A stretch of DNA of 64,000 bases, taken from Medakamo hakoo. Its lineage: Eukaryota > Chlorophyta > Trebouxiophyceae > Coccomyxaceae. Shown here in pieces: positions 46,893-55,688 of this stretch. The position numbers and the translations under genes were made by a program. The stretch's first letter is position 1; each line of letters starts with the position of its first letter. The stretch is from positions 490,662 to 554,661 of the forward strand of contig CP089452.1 of NCBI GenBank assembly GCA_026636295.1, read 5' to 3'. Under the pieces are notes generated by a model. It was not told the origin of the DNA. It saw only the letters and a program-made list of their open reading frames with translations, and searched no databases.

Positions 46893-47348
46893 CTAAGTCG
46901 AGCGAGTGCAAACATTTTGCACGCGAATGGTAAAACCGGCCGACGGCGGAAACCCAGCCGGCAGGTAGTATGTGCACATGCAGCTGCCGCCTCCCGCCAC
47001 GGCACGCGTCGTCACCAGTTCCTGCGCCAGGAGTGGCACATTGTAGTCTCCATTGCCGCATCCGCATCCTGTGGGCGCTGTGCCGCCGGGACAGCCGGCG
47101 CCGGCAATGTAGGTCTTGGCTTGGTTGGGTTGAAAGGCTTCATTGGACCACGTCCACACGGTCGTGGTGTTTGTGCATTCCAGGCTGCCAGCCTTTGGAG
47201 CCGCAGACGAGTTTGTAGGAGCGGCCTCTACAGGTCGGCCTGCGCCAGCGTCCGCGGCGGGAGACACGGTCATGTCGGCAGCGGTCACCCCCGTGACCAG
47301 GATTATGGCGGCCAGGACAGCGGCCGCTACGAGGACGGCGGTCTTCAT
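46893..47348 (-). CDS. Cys-rich secreted protein
   Basis: The 151-aa product starts MKTAVLVAAAVLAAIILV, a signal peptide ending near GVTA. A Pro/Ala-rich linker leads to a Cys-containing region (LECTN, GCPGG, GCGCGNGDYNVPLL, CMCTYY, VQNVC). The spacing and the P-LL, C-x-C-x-Y and VQ-x-VC elements resemble those of the duplicated proteins at 33849 and 35667. Secreted, disulfide-rich; function unknown. Confidence 0.7.
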   Translation of the reverse strand: MKTAVLVAAAVLAAIILVTGVTAADMTVSPAADAGAGRPVEAAPTNSSAAPKAGSLECTNTTTVWTWSNEAFQPNQAKTYIAGAGCPGGTAPTGCGCGNGDYNVPLLAQELVTTRAVAGGGSCMCTYYLPAGFPPSAGFTIRVQNVCTRST

Positions 47349-47737
47349 GTTGGTGTTTGTCGAAGTATGTGTTTAGTGGCAAACGAGGTACAAACGGCCG
47401 GCCGTCCCTTGTGGCCGGAGCAAAGAGTGCGCGCGGTGGGCTTGGTTGAAGCCGGAATGAGGCAGGGATTAAATTTGCCGCCCGAAACGAAAAGAAAGTC
47501 GTTCAAGTGCTGTGGCGCAAAATTGGCGTAATTGTGCTTTGGCCGATAAAAAGATGGGACTGCTTTTTTTGCCACGACGTCGGCAAAACCCAGCGTCCTC
47601 ATGCCGTGCGCAGACGCGACGACACGGCAGCAGCTGCGCCTCATTGTCGTGACCACCACCTGTACCAGGCACGCGTGCGGCACGCGGCTGGTCTCTGTGT
47701 CCCAACACCACGACGTTTTTTTGCCAATATCCCGCGT
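47349..47737. other. intergenic region
   Basis: 389 bp between two minus-strand secreted-protein genes. No gene seen. Confidence 0.4.
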
Positions 47738-49159
47738 TCAGCACGGCACATCTGCGCCCAAAAACTTGTCCCCAGCCTTGCACCCGCCCGGGCCTTTGAC
47801 CGCCTTGAGCGCATTGACACACCTGTCGCATATCCGTTGCACCGTCGCGTTTGCGCCCGGCACGACGATGCGGGCCGGGTTGGCCGCTGCCTTGGCCTGC
47901 GTCCAGGCAGCACTACCACAAGCACCAGGGCACACCCCGTTGCCGTACGGCTGGCACCGGGACACCCCCTTGAGCGCGGGCAGCTTGGCAGGAGGGGTAA
48001 ACTTGTCTGTTATGAGAAGGGCGGCCACCCGCTTAGTCTCAGCTGACGCCATGTACGTGCGCGCATTGATAATGGCCGCCAGGCCCGCCCAGTCTGCTTT
48101 CTTGACGGCGGCGACAATGTCCTTGGCCCGAGCGTCTTTGGTGGGGTGCAGGCAAGACCCGCAATTGTACTTGACCATGACCAAGGCGTCGAACACCGGT
48201 TGAGGCAAGCACTCGACCGCGTTGGACGCCATCCACGCCTTGACAGGGTCTGCATAATTCTTGGCGAGCTTGTTGCCGTCCACGAAACCATTGCGCAGGA
48301 TGGCCAGGGCCGTGTCCTTGCACATGGTTGACGCGTACTTGACGGTGGCGGGTAAGCACCCGCAGGACGCGGTGTACCCAATGCCGATGGTCAGCACGCC
48401 CCAAATGTCGTAGTACGCCTGTGTGGCCACGCCCTCCACGGTGGCCAGGGCTGCCAAGCCGGTCTCGCTAAAGCGCAGGCTGGCCCGCTGCGCGCCGACG
48501 CAACAGGCGGGCAGGGTGGTGTCCAGGCTCTTGCAGTACTTGGCGTCGGCCGTCTCGCAGCACAGGCCCCGGCCATTGGCGCTGACGTAGAACGAGCCAA
48601 ACCCGCCCCGGCTGCCGGGTGGGCCGGCCGGAGGAAAGGCGCCCGCCCCGCAGTCGGCCGGGAAGGCACCCAGGTCGATGAGGCTGCGCGACGACTCACT
48701 GCAGATGGCGCCGACTCCACTGGTGCGCGCCCACGCCCCCGAGTCTGTGTTGGCAATCTCAATGCGCGGCCGCCCAACGCACCCGCCGACCACGTTTGGG
48801 CCGGGGCAGTTGGCGGAGCAGCACTTGGCGGGGACTAGCCATTCGCGGCACCCGCAATTGGACGTGAACGTCGTCCACTGGGGCGGGCCACCCGTGGCCT
48901 GCCACTTGCTGTCTGCGGCACACGGCGAGTTGACCAGGGCCGCGCAAAAGGCTGCGCTAAAGTTGGGCACGGGCGGCAGCTCGGTGCATGGCATAAAGTC
49001 TGGTGACTGGGCAGCAAGTGGAGCCGCACCACGGGCTGCGGCAGGTCGAGCCATGGCATGGGCCGGGCCGGCACCTGCCCGCTGCGCCCACGCGGCGAGC
49101 ACGACAAACGTGACACAGGCGGTCGCCGCCATGCTGCCGTGCCTTGACATGGAGTCCAT
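47738..49159 (-). CDS. secreted T4-type (GH24) lysozyme with Cys-rich N-terminal region
   Basis: This 473-aa protein has a signal peptide (TACVTFVVLAAWAQRAGA). Residues ~57-222 are Cys-rich with many CC and C-x-C pairs and no family I can name. A GH24 lysozyme domain follows (about 228-390). Its active site is clear: Glu242 in VEGV, Asp251 in YYDIWG and Thr257 in LTIGIGYT. The E-D-T spacing (9 and 6) is exactly that of T4 lysozyme Glu11-Asp20-Thr26. A Cys-containing tail ends the protein. GH24 enzymes cleave peptidoglycan, so it may act in digestion of bacteria or defence. The family is mainly phage and bacterial; transfer in the past is likely. Confidence 0.87.
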   Translation of the reverse strand: MDSMSRHGSMAATACVTFVVLAAWAQRAGAGPAHAMARPAAARGAAPLAAQSPDFMPCTELPPVPNFSAAFCAALVNSPCAADSKWQATGGPPQWTTFTSNCGCREWLVPAKCCSANCPGPNVVGGCVGRPRIEIANTDSGAWARTSGVGAICSESSRSLIDLGAFPADCGAGAFPPAGPPGSRGGFGSFYVSANGRGLCCETADAKYCKSLDTTLPACCVGAQRASLRFSETGLAALATVEGVATQAYYDIWGVLTIGIGYTASCGCLPATVKYASTMCKDTALAILRNGFVDGNKLAKNYADPVKAWMASNAVECLPQPVFDALVMVKYNCGSCLHPTKDARAKDIVAAVKKADWAGLAAIINARTYMASAETKRVAALLITDKFTPPAKLPALKGVSRCQPYGNGVCPGACGSAAWTQAKAAANPARIVVPGANATVQRICDRCVNALKAVKGPGGCKAGDKFLGADVPC

Positions 49160-50169
49160 CGACTGGAAAGGTGCAGTTGTGACGTACGAGTTGGGTCAAA
49201 CGCGTCTCCACCATTTTGCGGCGAAAACAAAAAATTAAATTACAAGCGTTATGACAAAGAACGGCAATGCTCGTGGACATGAAGGCAATGGCCTCTCCAA
49301 AGGGTTGCTGGCAGAAGTACGTGCGCGGCGGAGAGGGCGCGCACGGTGATTTGTCGGCTCGGGAGCGTGGGGGTGAAATTGGAGAGGGGTGTGGTAATGA
49401 GAAGCCAACCCTCACCGGGCCCCTGCGTCTAGTTCAAGTTCGTGCCTGCCCGACTTCTTGCTCCTGCCTGGGGCCAATCCACACCATCCGCCGCACGTAG
49501 GCCGTCGCAGGCGCGTTTAAAGACCCCTCCAATGTGTACGACTTGAGTTTTGATGTGGCTCAGCGTGGTTGACGCGGGGCGGAACGCCTGTTGGACTGAG
49601 AACAATTTCCATGAACAACAAAGGGCAGGGTTAGGGCTGCGTCCCGGCGCCGACATGGTCTCCTGCAAAACTTTGTCCTCCAAGCGGGCGCCAACGCGCC
49701 TACGCTTGCTCCAAGTCCGTCGATCCCTGCGCGCGCGGTGGAGCTCACCACCGACATCGGCGGTGGGTGTCGACGCGCTTGACATGTGATTTGACCAAGC
49801 TGGCAATGCCAGTCTGCGCTTTGACACGGCACTCAGGCCCGCCAGAACCGTCCTGGCCCGTCAAAACCGCCCAGAACCGCCCTGAACGCAGCGTCATTGG
49901 TTGTGTAAGACGCGAACGATGCGGGCGTTATCCGTGTCCGGCCCAAACGGAGTGGGGTATTCGCGTAGTTTCGAGTGAGAGTGGGGGACTTGTTGATCCA
50001 TAACTGATGCAGCGTCGGCGGCAACCCCATCCAGTGTTTTTTCGCCAGCGGCTGCCACCCCTGTCCAGCATCTCCCGGCTCCAGCATTTTGCAGAGGGGG
50101 CGCGGGCTGAAGTAGTGTGCTTCAAAAATGAACGTTTCTTGCGTCACACGAAAGTACAACTACAAAGCT
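49160..50169. other. long intergenic region with a GT remnant
   Basis: About 1 kb without an intact gene. A fragment matching the C-terminus of the giant GT family is at about 50010-50120. The rest shows nothing I can name. Confidence 0.5.
50010..50120 (+). pseudogene. C-terminal remnant of a giant GT-family gene
   Basis: In one + frame the translation includes SRLQHFAEGARAEVVCF. This aligns with the end of the 1001-aa GT (ARLKHFADGARAEVFSF) and with ARLQHF at the end of the 1296-aa one. About 15 further upstream residues align without gaps larger than one. No upstream domain is left. Confidence 0.6.
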
Positions 50170-51285
50170 CTAGTGTAACGGTTGTTGCAGCTGCATAAAC
50201 TTGTCGCACACGCTCGGGATGAGGGCTTTGGTTTCCCCCTGAAAGTGCAGGGCCCACATGTCGACATATCGGCTGCGAGGTTGGAGGCGGGCGCGCGGAG
50301 GGCCGCCCGGCTTGACGGGGTCGTACAACTTCTTAATGGGGCCCAGCTCGGCGTGGCTGGTGTCCACGTCAAACGCGCCAAAGCTGTAGTTGGCAGTCCG
50401 AATGTTGGAGTCGATGTATGCCAGGGTTTGTTGCCCGTCGTCGCCTTTCAGTTCAGACAGCTCCGCGAGCCGAACAGAATGATTCCCGGCATTGCGGTTC
50501 ACAAAACCAGGCTTGGCCAACCAGGCATTGACGGTCATGTCGCTGACGCCGCCCCATTTCGTGTGTTGCACAGACGCGCGCAGTGCTTCCGTGACAGCAG
50601 GTTCGGAGTAGAAAGCGAGCGCGACGTTGACAAAAGTTTCTATGTAGACTCGCGTCACATACGACGCGGCCATGACGCGCCGCTTTGTGAGGACGGCGTC
50701 CAGGTTGGGCAGGTCCCAGTGGGCGGACAGTGTTTGCCACAGGTCACAGAAAACAAGCACATCTGTCTCGACGACAACAACGTTCTCCAACCCCATGGCG
50801 TCCATCAAGCTGGCCACGTAAAAATAGGCGGCCATGGAGTAAAACTCGTACAATGCGGGATTTGTCGACATGTGCTGGTATGTCGCCTTGAGCTGGCGAA
50901 TGTCTGCAGTCTCATACTCATCCATCAAGAGGCCGTGATATCGGGGTTGGTCGGGCAACGAAAAGTCCGGGTCATTATGCAGCATTAAGACGTGGGCGGA
51001 TGGATTGTGGTGTAGGACGGAGCGAATGACGAGAGGAACAAATGTGTAGTCCGCCCTGTCGCCTTTCGCACCGAAGAAGTGGGGCCTCATGAAGATGGTG
51101 GGCGGGGATGGTGCACCGATGCGACTGTGTTGAGTGCTGGTGGAGGGCAGCGACAGGACTCGCCTGCGAAGGACGCCAGGAGTGGCACGCCACGCTAGGC
51201 AGGCAAGCACCACCCCACCGACGACGCATGTCGCGACTGAGCGGCGCGTCATACCGCTTGAACGATGGGGCATGATGTCACTCAA
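50170..51285 (-). CDS. putative GT-A-type glycosyltransferase, type II membrane
   Basis: The 371-aa protein has a signal anchor (VATCVVGGVVLACLAW). The catalytic part shows VLMLHNDPDF, then NVVVVETDVLVFCDLW, an acidic DxD-like motif after a hydrophobic strand, and ends with ALHFQGETKALIP. The strand-ETDV and the HFQG-x-x-K block recall GT8-like and similar retaining enzymes, where His and Lys contact the donor. I cannot fix the family. ATG at 51285; Met12 is a possible alternative start. Confidence 0.65.
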   Translation of the reverse strand: MSDIMPHRSSGMTRRSVATCVVGGVVLACLAWRATPGVLRRRVLSLPSTSTQHSRIGAPSPPTIFMRPHFFGAKGDRADYTFVPLVIRSVLHHNPSAHVLMLHNDPDFSLPDQPRYHGLLMDEYETADIRQLKATYQHMSTNPALYEFYSMAAYFYVASLMDAMGLENVVVVETDVLVFCDLWQTLSAHWDLPNLDAVLTKRRVMAASYVTRVYIETFVNVALAFYSEPAVTEALRASVQHTKWGGVSDMTVNAWLAKPGFVNRNAGNHSVRLAELSELKGDDGQQTLAYIDSNIRTANYSFGAFDVDTSHAELGPIKKLYDPVKPGGPPRARLQPRSRYVDMWALHFQGETKALIPSVCDKFMQLQQPLH

Positions 51286-51713
51286 AAGACGGAAGTGGGC
51301 GGAGTAATGTGCGAGTGCGTCAAGCAGCCATGACGATGCTGTGTCGGCCGGACCTTATTCGGTCTGATTGAAAGAGAGGAGAAGCGACTGACGTGGGGCA
51401 GGTGATGAAAATGTCATGTGGCACGCCAAGCCACAAAAAACTCTGGTAGGTCTTAAATTCATCACAAATTCTGATAGCTTTTGTGGCACGACGTTCGCAA
51501 ATGACGTTGCTCGCCAATCGACAATGTCAAGGGGCCAAAGCAACGCCATCGAGGCTGGAAGATGAAGAAGAATGGGCCGCGTGCGTAAATGACTAGCTTG
51601 TGTGTAAAGAACTGCAAGCCGATGGAAGAGCGCCAGCCATCGCCACAGCCATTTGTTGTCGTGGTGGGAAGCACTTTTTGTTTATTACACAACCGCGAGG
51701 TAGTAAACAGCCC
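51286..51713. other. intergenic region
   Basis: 428 bp between the GT and TylF-like genes, both on the minus strand. No gene recognised. Confidence 0.4.
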
Positions 51714-52712
51714 TCACTCAGCGTTGCGCGTCTTGTTAAAGTCTTCATACCAAGCGTAGTCGACTTTACGCGCTTCGGATTTGCACCAGTAAGCAGACGC
51801 ATTGTCAATCGGCACAATTTCATCGACCACCTCGTGACGGGTTCGAAAGTCGTCAACCGCCCGCCGACATTCCGGAATAGTCCAATCGTCTACAACGATG
51901 CACCCATTGACTGACACGAGGTCATACAGGTTGTACAGGATGTCAGTGGTGCTCTCATACATGTCGCCATCCATGCGAAGCACTGCAATACGCTCGTTTT
52001 CATGGAAGAGCTGCTTGCGTAGCCGAGGAGCCGAGTACCGGAAGTAACCCTTGTGAAACTGGACTGTGTCGTCCAGCAAGCCCAGCTTGTGGAACGAGGC
52101 TGCAATGTCTTCCTTGCTGACCCTCAAAAAGTCCATACGGCTCCAATTGTCATTGTCCATGGGCGTCGTGCTCTTGGGCAAGCCTTCGAATGAGTCCACC
52201 AGGTGAACGCGGCGGGACCCCGGTGCGTACGCGTCAATGACGGCCTTGGCAAACATGGACGCTCCACCTCGCCACACGCCGCACTCGACAAAGTCTCCCG
52301 GCACGTCTTGCTTGATGGCCTGCGTCACCGTGTGGTGAATGTTGTCCAGGCGTCGCTCGCCGACCATTGTCAAACCATACTTGGGCCAGTCCTCGCCCAT
52401 CGAGCGCAAAGTTTTGTCGAATGCTTGTTCGTGCAGTGTGCCAACGTTTCCCACGCCGGGACGGAGAGAAGGGGTCATTAACAATGTGCCGGTGAGAGAA
52501 CCTTTCAGTGCTTGCAAGTACTTGAGGGCCAGCACCTCGTGCCTATGCCGGAATGAGTGTTCCAGACGGCGTAATGGTTGACGCACAACAAAAGGTCTTG
52601 GTCGGGGCGCCACGCAAGCTGCGCAAAGGCACAATAGAATGGCGCACGCTAAAAGCGCGCGCGCCTTATGCCTGGCAATGTAGCCCTGCCATTGGTGGAC
52701 CCGGCTTGCCAT
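51714..52712 (-). CDS. TylF/NovP-family O-methyltransferase
   Basis: ATG 52712 gives 332 aa with a signal anchor (ALLACAILLCLCAACVA). The domain fits macrocin O-methyltransferase (TylF): TMVGERRLDNIH, DFVECGVWRGGASMFAKAV, RVHLVDSFEGLP, RIAVLRMDGDMYESTTD and GCIVVDDWTIPECRRAV. The DMYEST and DDW-x-x-P-x-CR blocks hold the metal and catalytic residues in the family. Bacterial members methylate sugars of macrolides and novobiocin; here a lumenal glycan is more likely. Confidence 0.88.
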   Translation of the reverse strand: MASRVHQWQGYIARHKARALLACAILLCLCAACVAPRPRPFVVRQPLRRLEHSFRHRHEVLALKYLQALKGSLTGTLLMTPSLRPGVGNVGTLHEQAFDKTLRSMGEDWPKYGLTMVGERRLDNIHHTVTQAIKQDVPGDFVECGVWRGGASMFAKAVIDAYAPGSRRVHLVDSFEGLPKSTTPMDNDNWSRMDFLRVSKEDIAASFHKLGLLDDTVQFHKGYFRYSAPRLRKQLFHENERIAVLRMDGDMYESTTDILYNLYDLVSVNGCIVVDDWTIPECRRAVDDFRTRHEVVDEIVPIDNASAYWCKSEARKVDYAWYEDFNKTRNAE

Positions 52713-52923
52713 CGTGAAGAGCAGGATTGGCGGTACGATGACCAAATTAGAGTTTGACGCGGTGACAACATTTTTTTCTAAACAACTGGTGGTCTCATAG
52801 GGCTATTCTCTTTGTCAGCAATGGCTTCATTGCTGAATCCAAACTTTCAGCCTAACTTTCGCGAAAGTTCTCCGCTCTATTTGACACTTCTATTTGCCCC
52901 ATCTTGGCTGCGTTCAAGCAAGG
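52713..52923. other. divergent promoter region
   Basis: 211 bp between the TylF-like gene and the GT-methyltransferase fusion; AT-rich near 52740-52800. Confidence 0.4.
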
Positions 52924-54717
52924 ATGAGGCGACAGCACGCATGCTGTGCCTGCGTCTTTTTCGCGTTGTCGTGGACGAGCACTGTCGCTGTGCGGCACGC
53001 CGATCGCCACACCGCCCCGTCCATCAACACCTTGCACGTCATAACCACGTGGTCGGCGTACGCGGCACACATGGCCGACCACGCGCACACCTTTGACGCC
53101 CTAGCGGGGAGACGAGGCCTGAGCGCTGTGAACTACATCGCCGTGAATGCAGGGTTGACGGCTCGGGACCGGGTAGCCATTGACCGAGCTGCGAACACAA
53201 ACAGAGTCAACTGCATCGCCTCGTACATGCAGTGCAGCTCAATCCATGCGCCGTCCTGGAATCACGCGTGTTCACTGAACACGGCTTTGCGGGAGTTGCT
53301 GACGAACAACACGTTTGCGCAAGGCGACATCGTCATTTTCGCTGACAGTGACATCGTACCCGTCGAAATGGATGTTGGTGGAATCAATTTCGACGTGCTG
53401 GGCCTGCGTCAAGAGCGGGAGGACGTTGAATACCTGTGGCCTAACCTACTCGTGCTTCGCATGACGGACCGCCTCCTGCACGCTCTGCCAGACCTCAAGT
53501 TTGATGCGATGGCCACGCCGGGTGGCCTGGGCACCGATTCGGGCGGCATGATTTCCGTATTTTTAAGAAACAACCCGTGGCTGCATGTGACCCACTTTGA
53601 TACAGGCGAGGACCACCCCTACACCCCTGCTGTGACCTTTGTGGACCGGATGAGGCGTCAAAGGTCCAAGTACCCGAAATGCCACCAAAGCGAGGTGCTA
53701 GTGTCGCACGCTGCGACTTTTATCCACCTGGGCAGCGCCAGCAGCAATTGGCGCGGTTGCCCAGAGCCAGTGCTGGCCCAAGCCTGGAACAGCGCATTTG
53801 GCTTTGTGGACGAGCTGGACAACTGCGTCGTTGAATCTGTGACCTACGAGTCGTCTGCCGTTGAAACGTGGTGGCTGGACAAGGCCAAGACATTGAATTG
53901 GGATGGCTTGGTCATCGATGACGCAAATGATATCAAAGCGTACTGCGATGTCGTCGCATTGCAAAAAGACACGGTGCGTGCGATGGTTGGGAGTGGTCCC
54001 CGCGCCAGCACCGACGACCTGAACGCCACCGTGTTTTCGTCCTTCCGCACAACCCAGCGGTGCAAGTCCGGCCTGAAACACACGCGGTCATATATCGAGC
54101 CCTTGTTTGGCATGCTGCGAGACCCGCGTAGTTTTTGTGGCCACCTGTTTGGTCAGCCTGCATCTACCATGGTGTCCCAGCCCTGGTACAACCGACCATT
54201 TGTGCTGAGCCGGGACAACCTCGTGCTGGGCGTCAGTACGACTGCTGCGTCGCGGCTGTTTTTCGACTTGGGCGCCAGTTCCTTTGACCAGGGGCCTGGC
54301 GGGCCCAGTCAACAGTACTTTTACGAGGCGTACGGCCGCGTGGGCACGCTGTTTGACCGGTATGTTGCATGGGAAGCGAATCGTGTTGACCAGGCCACGT
54401 TGTTGGCCGCCGTGCCTGACGACCTGTTTGCGTCATACCAGTATTTCAATGTCCCCGTCGGTAAAAACGCGACCAGCACTAAGTTCCCGGTCAACGTGCT
54501 GAAAAGCGTGGCATCTACGCGCGATTTCGTGGCCCTCAAGCTGGACATTGACAGCAGCGATGTTGAGGAGGTGGTCGTGAAAGAACTGCTTCAGCCCGAG
54601 GCGGCGGGCCTGGTCGACGAGTTTTTCTGGGAGCAACACGATGGCAGTGTGCGCGACCAGTATGAGATGTTGTTAAGGTTTCGGCAGTTGGGCATTCGGG
54701 CGCACGCGTGGCCTTAG
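52924..54717 (+). CDS. glycosyltransferase-methyltransferase fusion protein
   Basis: ATG 52924 gives 597 aa with a signal peptide or anchor (ACCACVFFALSWTSTVAV). The first ~320 residues look like a GT-A domain: LHVITTWSAYAAHMADHAH, SWNHACSLNTALRELL, GDIVIFADSDIVPVEMDVGG with a DSD metal motif, and FIHLGSASSNW. From about residue 430 comes a methyltransferase-like domain with LFFDLGASSF (SAM-binding strand), WEANRVD and FVALKLDIDSSDVEEVVVKEL, the last in the position of FkbM LDIEG. A deleted relative of the GT half lies at 60235-60696 and again, without its N-terminus, at 56876. Transfer and methylation in one polypeptide is inferred. Confidence 0.72.
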   Translation: MRRQHACCACVFFALSWTSTVAVRHADRHTAPSINTLHVITTWSAYAAHMADHAHTFDALAGRRGLSAVNYIAVNAGLTARDRVAIDRAANTNRVNCIASYMQCSSIHAPSWNHACSLNTALRELLTNNTFAQGDIVIFADSDIVPVEMDVGGINFDVLGLRQEREDVEYLWPNLLVLRMTDRLLHALPDLKFDAMATPGGLGTDSGGMISVFLRNNPWLHVTHFDTGEDHPYTPAVTFVDRMRRQRSKYPKCHQSEVLVSHAATFIHLGSASSNWRGCPEPVLAQAWNSAFGFVDELDNCVVESVTYESSAVETWWLDKAKTLNWDGLVIDDANDIKAYCDVVALQKDTVRAMVGSGPRASTDDLNATVFSSFRTTQRCKSGLKHTRSYIEPLFGMLRDPRSFCGHLFGQPASTMVSQPWYNRPFVLSRDNLVLGVSTTAASRLFFDLGASSFDQGPGGPSQQYFYEAYGRVGTLFDRYVAWEANRVDQATLLAAVPDDLFASYQYFNVPVGKNATSTKFPVNVLKSVASTRDFVALKLDIDSSDVEEVVVKELLQPEAAGLVDEFFWEQHDGSVRDQYEMLLRFRQLGIRAHAWP

Positions 54718-54907
54718 GCAGACATCCGGGAGGTGAGAACGAGGGTATAAAATAATGAAACGCATTTTAGTGGCACCCACCGCCCTGTGTTTTGTGACGG
54801 TCATTGCCCGCGCCGCTTATCATTTGGGCGCAACAGGCTAGAGAGGAAAGGGCTGCGGATGTAGTGCGTAGTGCTGCAAAGAAGGGCAGTGTTTTTTTCT
54901 ACAACAC

Positions 54908-55480
54908 CCCCCGCATGGCAGCACTTAGCCGCCGTCCCAGCGCCGGGGCCAATGTCTGCGCGTAAGAAGCTGTAAGGTGGTGTCCGTCTCTGTAAACAAT
55001 GACATTGCCGATGATGGGTGGTTATGTGCCCGTCTTGGCGTCCACAAAAGCGTCGTCAAAGTCGAGCAAGTCCAAGTCTGCGCATGTGTCGGCTGCACCG
55101 TTAAGAGGGCCGCATCCACGGACATGAGTTCCCCTTCGCTGACCGTGCACACGTCAATGACTCCCTGCACGTCCTCGTGGTGGGATTGGGCAGATACCAA
55201 ACAGTCGGGGACTTTTGCTTCACGCGACCATGCTTTCCCTCTAGCCACCGTCTTTCCTGTGGAACCGTATTATTTCGGTGGCCTGACACTGTCAGGCCCT
55301 CGACCATCGTACCGGACGCGGCGTACAAAACTTGGAAGGCCTGCCGCACCAGCATTTTCGACCACCGGACTGAAGCCTGGGTGCACGGTGATGTGGCCAA
55401 TACGCAGCTCAATTGTTGCGAGGCAGCCCGGCACGTGCCGTTTGTGGTGGAAGGCAATGATGGTGAACGGGAGTTGGTGG
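54908..55480 (-). pseudogene. decayed SGNH acyltransferase fragment
   Basis: On the minus strand, IGNVIVYRDGHHLT (about 54970-55015) matches VGNVVVYADGHHLT of the OafA-type enzyme at 42763-45336. Upstream pieces such as CLVSAQSHHEDVQGVIDVC and HHKRHVPG align with later and earlier parts of its SGNH domain. These lie in different frames, and an in-frame TAA precedes IGNV. The membrane acyltransferase domain is absent. It is a pseudogene of a second, diverged copy. Confidence 0.72.
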
Positions 55481-55688
55481 GTGGGCGTGGAGCAGCGCCG
55501 TGTCAGCTTGGACGCGCTGCTGCTCGCTGCGGGGGCGGGCAGGCGAAGTTCAGGCAGAGGAGAAAGAAGTCGAGCTGGCGCGCCACCACTTGTTTGAACT
55601 GCGTTTGTGTGTCTGTGTTTGTCCACGCACACATGGCGGGGTAGCCAACGTAGCACACATAACCACCCGTCAGCGGCAGGCGCCACCA

